Part shown: one piece after another, positions 35,182 to 45,362 of the stretch | How positions within the stretch are numbered: the stretch's first letter is position 1 | How the letters are laid out: each line of letters opens with the position of its first letter | Source of the DNA: Ashinkailepas kermadecensis | Taxonomy: Eukaryota; Arthropoda; Thecostraca; Neolepadidae | DNA: 64,000 bases | Assembly: GCA_034440615.1 (NCBI GenBank) | Contig: JAOTOM010004780.1 | Span: forward strand, 248,001 to 312,000 | Direction of reading: 5' to 3' | Position numbers and translations under genes: made by a program | The notes under the pieces: generated by a model | Databases searched by the model: none | Seen by the model: only the letters and a program-made list of their open reading frames with translations | What the model was told of the DNA's origin: nothing

Positions 35182-35381
35182 CACCTCCCACATGTGGTGA
35201 GCAGTTCCTGACCTCCCACAGGTGGTGAGCAGTTCCTGACCTCCCACACGTGGTGAGCAGTTCCTGACCTCCAACACGTGGTGAGCAGTTCCTGACCTCC
35301 CACATGTGGTGAGCAGTTCCTGGCCTCCCACATGTGGTGAGCAGCTCCTGACCTCCCACATGTGGTGAGCAGTTCCTGACT
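35182..35381. repeat. 28-bp minisatellite carrying CACATGTG/CACGTG palindromes
   Basis: Seven copies of a 28-bp unit (CTCCCACATGTGGTGAGCAG then TTCCTGAC). Most units carry the perfect palindrome CCACATGTGG or an E-box-like CACGTG version. It abuts the reverse transcriptase remnant that follows. Confidence 0.93.
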
Positions 35382-35396
35382 TCCGCTGTTCTTGTC

Positions 35397-36268
35397 GCGT
35401 GGAAGGAGGTGACCGTTCATCCGCTGTTTAAAGCGGATCCACTTGGATCGAGACAACTGCCCATCAATGTCAATTTTATCCGTCGTTGACAACTTGCGAA
35501 AAAGCGGTCTGCTCCCGATTAACTTCACACACCACTCGTAGCCATGCTATTTTCCGGGAACAGCACAGTTTCCGGTCGGGCCACCCACAGAGACGGCTGT
35601 GTTCCACGCGGTCTGCCATCTCTCTTCTGATATAAGCAATGGTTTGGTGTCCGCTCTTCTGGCAGCGGACAGTTTAAAAGCTTTGGGCAGCGTCGAGCGT
35701 GAACGTCTCCCGGAAAAGCTTGGCTGACATGGGGCGTGTGACCATTGGTTCCAGGGACGGCTGAAAGGGGTCGCTCTCAGACAGCCCGGGGCAGTACCAC
35801 AGGGACACTTCCTGTGACCAATGGCGTGATCCAGGGTTCGCTGCTTGGACTGAAATTGTGTCTTTCAATCTTTGCGAACGATCTCACCTCGCAGTTTTCA
35901 TTCAGAGAAAATGCATCATGTACGAGGGCGCCGTTAAATTTTTGGGACTCGGATATCCCGCCCAACATTGATGCCTTGAAGCTACTCGTCGACCAAGAAC
36001 TAGCTGAAGCTTTAAAATCATTTATTTAAAACATACCCAACACAAAAGATGTCTTGCGTGCTATTTTAACGTTTCTAATTGAATGGCCTATGCCTGCCGT
36101 GAGCCATAAAAGCAATCAAATAAAGGGTCAATAAACTACCACAATATTATAATAAACTAATATTACTATATACGTTTATATTTTAATGGCCTCTGCCTGG
36201 CGTGCACCATACAAGCAATCAAATAAAGGTTCAATACACTTCTACTACTACTACTGCTGCTACTACTT
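35397..36268 (+). pseudogene. Decayed non-LTR retrotransposon: reverse transcriptase remnant and 3' tail
   Basis: Frame-shifted plus-strand fragments follow the order of a non-LTR (Jockey/CR1-like) reverse transcriptase. They read AWKEVTVHPLFKADPLG with RQLPIN (the WKxAxVxPLFK...YRPIS region) and REQHSFRSGHP then TETAVFHAV (the QxGFRxGxSTETA region). Next come GLVSALLAADSLKALGSV then LPEKL (DLSKAFDxVxHxxLLxKL) and GACDHWFQGRL. Last is VTNGVIQGSLLG then IFANDL (GVPQGSxLGPxLFxxFxNDL). Stops and frameshifts separate the pieces, and the YADD catalytic motif is not visible, so it is dead. Downstream, 36050-36235 holds two tandem copies of a ~130-bp segment each ending in AATAAA, then a (CTA)n tail at 36239-36268. 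The 5' end is missing; the remnant begins just after the 28-bp array. Confidence 0.8.
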
Positions 36269-37985
36269 TTCTCGGAACTTAATAATTAACCCTGTTCCAT
36301 TCACCGGAAAGGTATAAAAATTACTTTCATACTGCTTTAATGCCATTCACCACCCGAGGAACGTTGCATATTTCATTAATTTGCACTGCACCGTAAGTGC
36401 TTTACTTATCAAACTTATGGGTGGAGAAGCTTGACAATTAGTGGTGAGGCCCAATGACTGGACACCACGGGTGCTGCCAATTTGGTTGATAGGGTCAAAC
36501 CCACAGGGTTCCATGATAAGGCAGCAAAGCGTTGATGGGGCCAAGGCAAAGATGGTAGGCATCGGAGGCCAGGCATCCGAATATGTTTGGCCAAGTGGTA
36601 AGCAAAAAGTTATTTGAATACGACTGCGATAAAATATAACCAGTTGATTGTTATAACTCTACTTGTGGTGTGGATTGCGTACCACACACACTGCCGAGAA
36701 GCTTGTTGTTTGGAAATGTGCTGAAGTGGATGAAGAGGCGCACCAGGATTTTCAGGATTTGCGTCATATTGCCCGGAATTCAACGGCAGATTCTAGTTGA
36801 TATATGCGCGCCATGCACTGACGCTGAGAGATGAAAGTGTGCTAAAATGATTACAATGGGGAGGGGTGAGGTAGCTTGAACAGTTCAAACACGATTTGGT
36901 CGAATGTACTCCCAGAGTCCACACAAGTTAAGGCGGAATTAATTTGGGTAGGAAGGAGGGGAGAAAGTAGATTCTTGAACGTGAAGCGTATACAAAATTC
37001 CACCCCTCCTGATGCTCCAGCAGCTGACAATATGTTCGACTGTTCATTGTTGCAGTTGAGCGTGCTCTTGAAGAAATCGCTTTCTTCGAGTAAGCATAAG
37101 TTGGATCAGATTTTAGCATAGTCGAGCGTCACGGAGCGGTTTGTTTGGACAGCCGAAGCGAACGGTAGATGCACGTGACCTAGCGTGGCTGATGTGCATC
37201 AATTAGCCGAGTGGCGGTGACCGCCCATAACGATTTGGCGAAGAGCCGACTCGTGCCACCACCACCGAAGTTCCATTCAATTATGAAAACAAAAGGACAT
37301 GGCTAAACCATGCATTATCGGAGAAAGAAAGCGCCGTTTCACATCGGAGGCCACATTTCATTAATTTCCGAATGGCGAAATGTTGTAATTCATGAAACAC
37401 CCAGCGAACGGTCTATTTGTCACCATCCAGTTCGCGTGCGAAATAATCAGGCAGCGTCACCTGGTAACAGGCTTACCAAGCTCCAACAACACACGAAGCG
37501 AGTTTTGCTCTCCCCACATAATTTGCATCGCACACCAGTTAGGCTTTACCACATCGCTACGACTCGTTAACACTGTATAAAGTGGACGTGTTTGCCGTAG
37601 AAATAACTACTGAGCTAAGTAATAAATGAATACAGATAATGGCATGCACACAAATAACAATAATAAATATCAAATGAATATATAAATGGATCAATAAAGC
37701 AATAAATAAAACGGCAAAGGTTCATGATGGCAGATATTCTAATGGGGTCTTAGTTAGGTTAATTTGCGTACAACGCACTTTACACACATCTCGTCTCCAA
37801 ATGCACATTAGTGAATTATGCAGTGTTCTTTTCCTGGGTACATCACAATTGACTCATTTTGGGAACACCTAAAATGAGCCAATTGAGCTACAACTCGAAC
37901 AAATTCAGCCGTTCAAGTTTGTAGAGCACCGTTGGTGAAGTCTGCCAAAACTCGGCATAAATCTACTCCAGCGCGAAATATCATG
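36269..37985. other. Unannotated stretch
   Basis: No gene recognised. The region around 37620-37710 is rich in AATAAATA-type short repeats. Small frames on either strand have no motif I recognise. Confidence 0.35.
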
Positions 37986-37993
37986 GTTGGTAG

Positions 37994-38145
37994 CAGGGCT
38001 GGAGATTTCTCATGAAGCTAGGGGGTGTTATTTTCAAGGCATATTTTCAGATTGAAAAGGGAAAATGACAAATTAGCATTAGCAGAGAACCAAACCAGGA
38101 GGTCCAGACCCACTCCCTCCGACCCACCTGGGATCTCCAGCCATA
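37994..38145 (+). mobile_element. Small MITE, family C copy 2, decayed TSD
   Basis: Starts CAGGGCTGGAGATTTCTC; the right end inverted is TATGGCTGGAGATCCC. The flanks GTTGGTAG (37986-37993) and CTTGGTAA (38146-38153) match at 6 of 8. It is homologous to 17678-17831 in the same orientation. Confidence 0.72.
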
Positions 38146-38554
38146 CTTGGTAACTATGTCGATATTGCTATCGCATTGCTATCGCATTGCTACTCAAATT
38201 ATTACTAGGAATTACGTAAACAGCATTTGTCAATTTCCCCAGTCCGTCGGTGGGCGTCAGGCAAGAAGACCGTTCGCCGTTCGCCAGAACACGGACGAGA
38301 CGACAGACCAGCCTATTCAGCCGCACGCATACCTCCTGCTGCGTGACTCCAGCCGTGTGCGGAGCGGTGCTCCCCGCACGCCAGCCACCCATCTCATCAC
38401 ACGCAGATGGGCGACTGGGTGCCGGCGCGCACATGCCGTGCACGCGTGTCGCGGCGTGCCAGCACGTCCGGCCGGGCGCACAGCACGTCCGTCTGTGCGC
38501 GCGCTCACGCATGTTCCGAATGAGTGATGGCCGGCTGCCATCGGGCCCAGCTGC

Positions 38555-39248
38555 GCAGACAACGGTACCCAGTAGGCTCGTCTCCCGCTCGAGGACGGTA
38601 GGGCAGGGTGAGTGTACGCAGACGACGGTACCCAGTAGGCTAGTCTCCCGCTCGAGGACGGTAGGGCAGCGTGAGTGTACGCAGACGACGGCACACAGCG
38701 GGCTCGTCTCCCGCTCGGGGACGGTAGGGCAGGGTGAATGTACGCAGACGACGGCGCCCGGCGGGCTCGTCTCCCGCTCGAGGACGGTAGGGCAGCGTGA
38801 GTGTACGCAGACAACGGTACCCAGCAGGCTCGTCTCCCGCTCGAGGACGGTAGGGCAGGGTGAGTGTACGCAGACGACGGTACCCAGTAGGCTCGTCTCC
38901 CGCTCGGGGACGGTAGGGCAGGGTGAGTGTACGCAGACGACGGTACCCAGTAGGCTCGTCTCCCGCTCGAGGACGGTAGGGCAGGGTGAGTGTACGCAGA
39001 CGACGGTACCCAGTAGGCTCGTCTCCCGCTCGGGGACGGTAGGGCAGGGTGAGTGTACGCAGACGACGGTACCCAGCGGGCTCGTCTCCCGCTCGGGGAC
39101 GGTAGGGCAGGGTGAGTGTACGCAGACGACGGTACCCAGCGGGCTCGTCTCCCGCTCGGGGACGGTAGGGCAGGGTGAGTGTACGCAGACGACGGCGCCC
39201 AGCAGGCTCGTCTCCCGCTCGGGGACGGTAGGGCAGGGTGAGTGTACG
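38555..39248. repeat. 63-bp minisatellite, 11 copies
   Basis: Eleven copies of a 63-bp unit (GCAGACGACGGTACCCAGTA, GGCTCGTCTCCCGCTCGAGG, ACGGTAGGGCAGGGTGAGTG, TAC). Being 21 codons long, the plus frame QTTVPSRLVSRSRTVGQGECT and minus frames stay open (383 and 399 aa with flanks). Most units contain CAGG|GTGAGT, a near-consensus splice donor; two have CAGCGTGAGT instead. Upstream 38270-38550 is CpG-rich. Confidence 0.95.
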
Positions 39249-39250
39249 CT

Positions 39251-40480
39251 GGACGATGATGTGAGTCTGCGGTGCGAGAGGCCGCAGGGCCGGCCCGTGA
39301 TGACGAGTCCATCAGCACGACGCGAGGAACTCGTGGAAGGGCTGCGAATGCCTGGAGCCGACTTGCCGCTGTCGGAACACAGCAGGACATTCTTGCTGTG
39401 ACGTCACTTACAGCTGCGGTTCCACACAGCTGAGGAACAGCCGCTTCGTCGCGTGGTTTATTCCGCTGCCACATTCGCGGAAGGGGGAACGATGTTGCGG
39501 AGGTGCTTTGCTGCATGTCCCCGACTTCTCGCCAGATTTATCGCCCCTCGGCCTTGGGAAAAATTGAATCCACCTGCTACGAATGCGGAAGAAGATGTCT
39601 GAGCCCTCGCACGACACATCTAGTCCCACCTACACCCGGAAAGTTCTAATTTCCTCGGGAGATTCTCCCCGCTTCAGGGCCTTTATGCATCTTCATCTTG
39701 ATCCTCATCAGACCAATTTATCGTCCCTTACGTCATCTATAGGAGTGCAGGGATTACATAATTTGAAGTCCTGGATTTAAATACCTCGGGAGTATCGGCG
39801 ACTATGATGATATAGCATCCATGTGGATGTTATCAACAGTTGAAATATTGTTACAAGGAATGCATTGCATGTACCCAACCAATCCGTTTTTACAATCCTT
39901 TTTCATGGCGTCGGCGACAAGATATAAATTGCGTTATAAAAACGGGTGATTATTATTGATGTTAAGGATATGTGGCGTCACGATGATCATGGAAGACACA
40001 TTGTCTTTGGTTCTTTTCTTTTTCTGGTGGGTCGTGGAAAATTGGAATCGAGCCTCGTGAAAATCCACGTGACTAAATAACGTTCTGGATTAGTGTCAGG
40101 TTACCACGCCGGTGAAGATCGCTTTTCGCCCCTACTGTTTATAATACGGCCGAACCCATCGCTTTCTGGACTGGTTGGTCAGTTCCTTGCAAGCTTTTTG
40201 CTGACGAAATGGGATGAATGTGGCAAAGTCGTTTTCGTAGCGCTTCGATGACTCCTTGCGATGCAGGTGGTGCGGGGTGCCAATGCCTGAACTTGGACAC
40301 GGACGATTGTTTTCAGTAGCACACAATGGACATGAAATCCATACAAAGCTGTCTTGATCTCTGGGATTCTGATTTCATGACATTTCATGCCATCATGATT
40401 TCTGTGAGACGGATGCGATGAGACGGGGACTGGAGAAGCGTTCTTGCGCGAAGGTTCACCTGAAGGCAATTTTACGTAAA
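39251..40480. other. Unannotated stretch
   Basis: No gene recognised. Mixed composition with only short frames. Confidence 0.35.
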
Positions 40481-41140
40481 CGGCCATTGAGCCAATGTGA
40501 GGGGTGGTTCTTGGGCCGATGTAAGGGGCCGCGGGCTGATGCAGAGGGTTCCGGGCCGATGAAAAGGGTTCCCGAGTCAATGGAGAGTACCCACGGGCAG
40601 ACGCTGAGAGCCCCGGGCGGGGCCAGCGTGAAGAGCATCTAGGCTAGCGGAGGGGCCCCGGGTAGGTGGAAAGCCTCTGGGCTGAATGAGAGGGCCAGTA
40701 ACGAGGGCCCCTGAACCGAAGGAAAGGACCCCTAGCCGTGTACCCAAGGTCATTGAAAAAGGGCACGGAGCCTCTATCAAGGGCCCCTGTGCCGACGCAG
40801 TGGCCCCTAGTGATTTGAACCCCTGGGCTGACTGAGAGGTCCAGAGTTTTTGCAAGGGCTTCTTAGCTGCAAGGTTTATCTGAAGAAAAACGACTAAGAG
40901 TGATGACGGTGACAAAATATGCACGGAAGCGATTAATTTGGTTTGGATCAGCGAATGCAGATGACGATTAGATGAAGAAATGTGCAGAAGAGTGATGCGC
41001 TGAAAGAATGTGGTGAAGAAATGTGTATCCCACTGGATGTCCCAGTTAACATGCTAAAATAGGCCCTGCCGGGCTGACGGAGAGTCTCAGCTAGCAAAGA
41101 GGGCCCCGAGCCAACGGAGAGGAACCTTGAACCGGCGAAA
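40480..41140. repeat. Degenerate ~20-bp GC-rich array
   Basis: Loose repeats of GGGCCGATGGAGAGGG-like phrases. The stretch with GGGCAGACGCTGAGAG then GGCCAGCGTGAAGAGCATCT is shared with 53300-53365, so this is the same array family as the interior of the hAT element at 53057-54889. I found no TIR pair or TSD around this copy. Confidence 0.55.
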
Positions 41141-41429
41141 GCCGGCACCGGAGGTAACTCCAATATACGCCCTACTAATACAATTAGTATACAAGAGGCA
41201 CACAACACTCAAAGTGGGCCCGATTTTCCAGAGCCCGTTACAAATGTGTGCCCTCCATGAAAGTCCTTTGTACGCCCATGGCCACATGCCGTGCCACATG
41301 GACATGGACGTGGTGGGTGGACATCCCATCGCCGGCTTGTGGCGTGCTGGTGCAGCTGCTTAGCTGTCCGCCCCTCTGCACCGAGCCGAGTTCCGGCGCA
41401 GACAGCCGTTACGCACATGCCGCCGAGCT
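41141..41429. other. Unannotated stretch
   Basis: No feature recognised. It is pre-insertion flank of the SINE and lies just downstream of the minus-strand coding-like segment at 41626-41906. Confidence 0.3.
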
Positions 41430-41443
41430 ACAGCCAGCCTCCG

Positions 41444-41611
41444 GTTGGTTGGTTATTGGTTTTTACGACACGTCGACCGTTGAGTCATATAGCGTCGCCA
41501 ATCTCTCACGCCGATTGGTCGCGGGCGAAGAGTAGCGACAGGTGAGACTCGAACCCACAACCTTTTGATTGTGAGACGAGCATCTTACCCCTAGACCGCT
41601 CGTCCCCCCGC
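41444..41611 (-). mobile_element. Full-length tRNA-derived SINE with 14-bp TSD
   Basis: Read on the minus strand it has a tRNA-like head with an A box (GCGGTCTAGGGG, 41588-41599) and a B box (GGTTCGAGTCT, 41545-41555) 32 bp apart, the spacing expected for an internal Pol III promoter. A ~90-bp body and an (AACC)n tail follow. The flanking duplications ACAGCCAGCCTCCG at 41430-41443 and 41612-41625 are identical 14-mers. The T-arm GTGGG/CTCAC pairs, but the acceptor and anticodon stems do not, so it is a SINE head and not a functional tRNA. The truncated copy at 6642-6745 shares body and tail. The mobilising LINE is unknown. Confidence 0.9.
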
Positions 41612-41625
41612 ACAGCCAGCCTCCG

Positions 41626-41906
41626 TGTCGCACGCACGTCCAGACCTGGCTGTTGACGACGCCCACCAGGCGCCTCACGATGCCGGCCTCGCTGGTGCAG
41701 GCGGTGCAGGTGGGGCTCTTGGTAGACCAGAAGTGGGCGTCAGGCTGCTCACCACAGCCATCCACCAGGTCTGTGGCACACGGCTGCTGTTTGTGGTGAC
41801 GAGCTTCAGGCTGGGCACATCGAGTAAGACCGTCTCCGATGCTTCTGACGTTGGGCAGCCGAGCGCTGTGTCGACTTGCCTCATCTTGCAGGCGACGAAG
41901 CCGACA
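41626..41906 (-). CDS. Unrecognised coding-like segment, possibly frameshifted
   Basis: Minus-strand sequence with strong third-position G/C. From 41744 downward one frame reads DAHFWSTKSPTCTACTSE and EAGIVRRLVGVVNSQVWTCV, ending HGGWL-stop in the pre-SINE sequence. Upstream (41905-41753) the better-biased frame is a different one (FVACKMRQVDTALG, then SETVLLDVPSLKLVTTNSSR). The frame change falls at GTG|GTGAGCAG, which looks like a donor but leaves no room for an intron. A frameshifted gene remnant, or two exons with the boundary misjudged, are both possible. I do not recognise the protein. The SINE at 41444-41611 inserted at its last codons. Confidence 0.3.
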
Positions 41907-42620
41907 GCGAACGCAGCGCCGACGTACCGAAGTCACACTCGGCTGGCGCTTTCGCCAAAATCGCGAATTATCGACACTTAATCTCACTTATCGTGCCCAA
42001 ATTGCCAGCGTTGGGTGTGGTGGTGGGGGGGGGGGTGATTGATAACTCAGTTAGCCTTGTTCAGACTGGTCAATGACTTCCAAATTAATTCGAGGTCCCT
42101 GATCCAACTTGATTTAACTTGAACTTGACCCCGGTCCGCTTAGGAGTCCATCTCGGGTTAATTTGGTCGCTAAAGCTGACATTAGTATCTACTTTTACTT
42201 TTCGGCACTAGAAAATAGTCTTCCGACACTGTTTAGAAGGTCACCAAAACAGGTCAACACTTCGGCCTCACATGACCTAACATATCGGTTGACATGCAAC
42301 GAATCTGGCATAGTTAATATCCCAAGATACTGAGGAATGCAATGCGGAATATTCCAAGAGCGTATCGGAAATTGCTTTTACACAAGTAAGGACTAAACAC
42401 AAAAACTCAATTTTTGCAAGGAAACTTTCATCTGACCTGGGAGATACCCAGTGACGCCAAGTGTAAACATTGGGTATTGATGACGCGATATCGTGACGCA
42501 CAAGTCACGATACATTTGATTCATGTCGCTAGCTCTCCGCTTGGAAAGCCGGGTCTAGGGGAGGGGTCGCACAACCCTCCCACTGCACTGGCGAGGGTGG
42601 CAAATGAAAATGCGCTGCTT
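41907..42620. other. Unannotated stretch
   Basis: No gene recognised. A G-run lies at 42028-42036. The rest is ordinary mid-GC DNA. Confidence 0.3.
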
Positions 42621-42624
42621 CCAG

Positions 42625-42672
42625 GCAGCCCACGGCCCACAGCCCACGGCCCACAGCCCACAGACCACAGCC
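42625..42672. repeat. Short ~9-bp array (CCCACAGCC/CCCACGGCC)
   Basis: About five copies of a 9-10-bp GC-rich unit. Confidence 0.8.
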
Positions 42673-42762
42673 GGCGCACCATCATCAGCTGGAGGTCCGA
42701 GCCCACCAGCACGGCGTCTCAGCTCTGATCGTAAGTCGGCCGGCTGTTCGGCGCCATCTCAC

Positions 42763-43006
42763 CGAAACAAAGGCCAGGACGTGCTCCGGCGGACCCATCG
42801 TCTGCACCGCCGGCTTCAGCACCCACACCGCCAGGTCGATGGTGCCGGTGCCGAGCCGGAAGCCACCCGACGTCCACCTAGCCGGTGCGCTGTCTGAGGG
42901 CGGGGCACCCTCATGGCTTGCTGGACGTGGGCGAAGGCGTTCCGGCTGATGCAGCGTAGGCCGACGGCTTTCGCGACATCTGCCGCCTTCCGGTACGTCC
43001 GTCGCC
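42763..43006 (-). CDS. Unrecognised coding-like segments (possible exons)
   Basis: Two minus-strand segments have marked G/C at third codon positions. The first (43006-42909) follows an acceptor-like TTGGCCACAG and reads RRTYRKAADVAKAVGL then RCISRNAFAHVQQAMR. The second (42877-42763) is in another frame and reads WTSGGFRLGTGTIDLAVWVL then KPAVQTMGPPEHVLAFVS, ending at TTTCG|GTGAGA, a good donor match. A third candidate just below (about 42720-42650) reads DAVLVGSDLQLMMVRRLW. Gaps between them (about 30-45 bp) are very short for introns. The middle segment loosely recalls the GGGTILDIGVYxxQ region of Gfo/Idh/MocA-type dehydrogenases, but I would not name it. It may be a broken gene. Confidence 0.28.
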
Positions 43007-43032
43007 CTGTGGCCAACTGGTCGAGTGAGGCT

Positions 43033-43450
43033 GAGGACGCCCTCGGTCTGCAGGTGCTGCAGGGAGACAGCCTTGTGTTGGAGCCGGCTGAGGACGCCCT
43101 CGGTCTGCAGGTGCTGCAGGGAGACAGCCTTGTGTTGGAGCCGGCTGAGGATGCCCTCGGTCTGCAGGTGCTGCAGGGAGGCAGCCTTGTGTTGGAGCCG
43201 GCTGAGGACGCCCTCGGTCTGCAGGTGCTGCAGGGAGACAGCCTTGTGTTGGAGCCGGCTGAGGATGCCCTCGGTCTGCAGGTGCTGCAGGGAGACAGCC
43301 TTGTGTTGGAGCCGGCTGAGGATGCCCTCGGTCTGCAGGTGCTGCAGGGAGGCAGCCTTGTGTTGGAGCCGGCTGAGGACGCCCTCGGTCCGCAGGTGCT
43401 GCAGGGAGGCAGCCTTGTGTTTGAGCCGGCTGAGGACGCCCTCAGTCTGT
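43033..43450. repeat. 57-bp minisatellite, ~7.3 copies
   Basis: A 57-bp unit (GAGGACGCCCTCGGTCTGCA, GGTGCTGCAGGGAGACAGCC, TTGTGTTGGAGCCGGCT) starting at 43033, 43090, 43147 and so on. At 19 codons it keeps plus (EDALGLQVLQGDSLVLEPA) and minus frames open. It lies directly upstream, on the minus strand, of the coding-like segments. Each unit carries two CTGCAG sites. Confidence 0.95.
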
Positions 43451-44797
43451 GGTTGCCTTGTGCCGGAGCCGATATACCTGGCGTCGGAGGCACGCCATCT
43501 CTCGGCTCAGTGCCAGCCGGTCCTCGCGATGGTTCGCCTGCGTCCGCAGCAGTTTCCTCCGTGGGCGCGGGATATCCGACCTCGTTCGCCTCCTGACGAT
43601 ACTTGATCCTGACCATACTTGATACTTGATCCTGACGAAGCTCGATCAATGTTCCGTCGTCATGTCTTGGAGATCAAAACCGATGCCGTCAACTCGTCGC
43701 ACTGTCGTGTTGTTTTACGATTATTATAAACCTGATACATCAAGCATGTTCTAACACTGATCAAGCCGGTTGACTTCCTTTCTCTCGCCTTCTTGACAGC
43801 TTTCGAGGGCGGAAAAAACAAGCTTGGTTTGTTCGGTCACGGCCGATATAGGCTGTAGTGGTAATATTTCCGAATTAGGCATTTGTATATGACGTCGCGA
43901 ATGTTTTATCATAACTTGTAGGGTTTGGGAAGCGTAGAATTAACGGCAGTGACCGCCCACGATCCTATGTTAACCCACCCCGTCGTTTCGGTCAGATCCT
44001 CATACCCCACCACGGGATGGGAAGGGTGTCATTATAACCCACTCTAATCTCCAAACTAAGCGTCGCAGGACAACGAAAGAGTTGTCATCGGAAGGCGCTT
44101 GATGAGTAGGGCCAAAAATCACCCCCAACAATTTAATCGCTAAAAAGTGACGTCATTAGGGGGTTTATGTTGTCACAATTGACGTCATGTTTTGGCTCTG
44201 GGGAGTTAATTTTGGATAATATTTTTTAAAACAGAACTTATTTTTTTTAATCGGAAAAGGAAGGTGAAATGGACCGTGATCCAAAAATGTATGCCTATCC
44301 CCATTTCCCAACTTGCAAAATTTGGAATTTTCGATCTTTGAAGTTGTTTTTTTATAATGGGTAGAGCACATCGAGAAACGCTGCTTTAAGTAAACTTAGC
44401 CTTGTACAAAGTGCCTACCTCAACCAGAATCTTCGATTTTGGCCCTAATAGGCAAATATGCGGAACAAATAAGTAATGAAAAAAAACACCAAAAAAATCA
44501 CAAATTCGTCTGGTGCATTTTGTTGCGTCTCTAAAAATATACCTAAATACTCAAAGTTTCATTCAATTATCTTTGCCCGTTAAAGCGTGACGAATGGTTG
44601 AATTTTTGTTCCAGGTGACCCACTTGACCTTGATTAACTTGGTGACTGTAGATGACCTGACCTCAAACATTCCACAAAGCATGACAAATTGATGTGTGGA
44701 AAGGTATGTCAAATTCTGGCGCGCTACCAGGCGCTGTTTTTCACTGCATACGGAAGACCTGGGGGTGGGGTGGGGGTGGGGGTTAAAATACCCCTCC
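43451..44797. other. Unannotated stretch
   Basis: No gene recognised. There is a GGGGTGGGGTGGGGGTGGGGG run at 44761-44781. Otherwise AT-rich. Confidence 0.35.
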
Positions 44798-45362
44798 CGA
44801 GACGTTTGCTTGTTTGTTTATTGGGGTTTAGGGGCGCATCGACTGCAGTGGTCATGCAGCGCCCATAACATAGTTAGTCATACGGTATTGTGTAAGCGAA
44901 GAATAGTCGAGACTTCATATATACTACATTTTCAAACGCGTTCCGGTCAAGATGTAGAATAGTGCGTAATGAATTTACCGCATACCAGGAAAGGTATTAG
45001 TGAGGTGCATATATTACATACAATTTTATTTCTGAGAAGAAGCGAAAGCGTTGGCCTGATTGAACAAACGGCGACTCGTCCCCCAGTAAGTCCCGTAACG
45101 AGACTGAGGTGCGTCTAAAATAGCGTCTTCGCTCCTGGGAAAGTCGGGGGCACGCAACCAATATATGTTGAACTGGTAGTGGAGCGTGGCACCTTGGGCA
45201 CAGTGGCTTTTGGTCGCCACTCAAGAGGTATCTGTGGGTACTGTATGTGTGACCTATTCGCAGCCGGCATAGTACCACCTCGTGGCGTCTAGTTCTGTGT
45301 GATGACGATGACCAATCACCAATACGGTGCTTGATCCTCCTTAACTTGCTGTCAGCCATGGA
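44798..45362 (-). pseudogene. 5'-truncated non-LTR retrotransposon: ORF2 C-terminus and 3' tail
   Basis: On the minus strand a 120-aa frame (45359-44997) contains RRHEVVLCRLRIGHTYSTHR, then CPRCHAPLPVQHILVACPRL, then a C-terminal stretch. The LCRLRIGHT motif followed by a CxxC...HILxxCP cysteine/histidine motif is characteristic of the C-terminal end of ORF2 in arthropod I/Jockey-type non-LTR elements, after the RNase H region. The reverse transcriptase domain is absent. The 3' UTR runs to 44798 and ends GCGCCCCTAAACCCCAATAA followed by ACAAACAAGCAAAC, a simple-repeat tail. Tail relatives are at 30897-30976 and about 3880. The frame upstream of 45362 is closed, so this is a dead fragment. I found no target duplication. 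Confidence 0.85.

Noticed and set aside
41540..41611. Functional tRNA gene (minus strand)
   Set aside because: A and B boxes and a T-arm are present, but acceptor and anticodon stems do not pair, and the unit extends into a SINE body with tail and target duplication.
42816..43649. 277-aa minus-strand frame as a single protein
   Set aside because: Most of it is the 57-bp array; only the last third has coding-like bias, and the best frame then changes.
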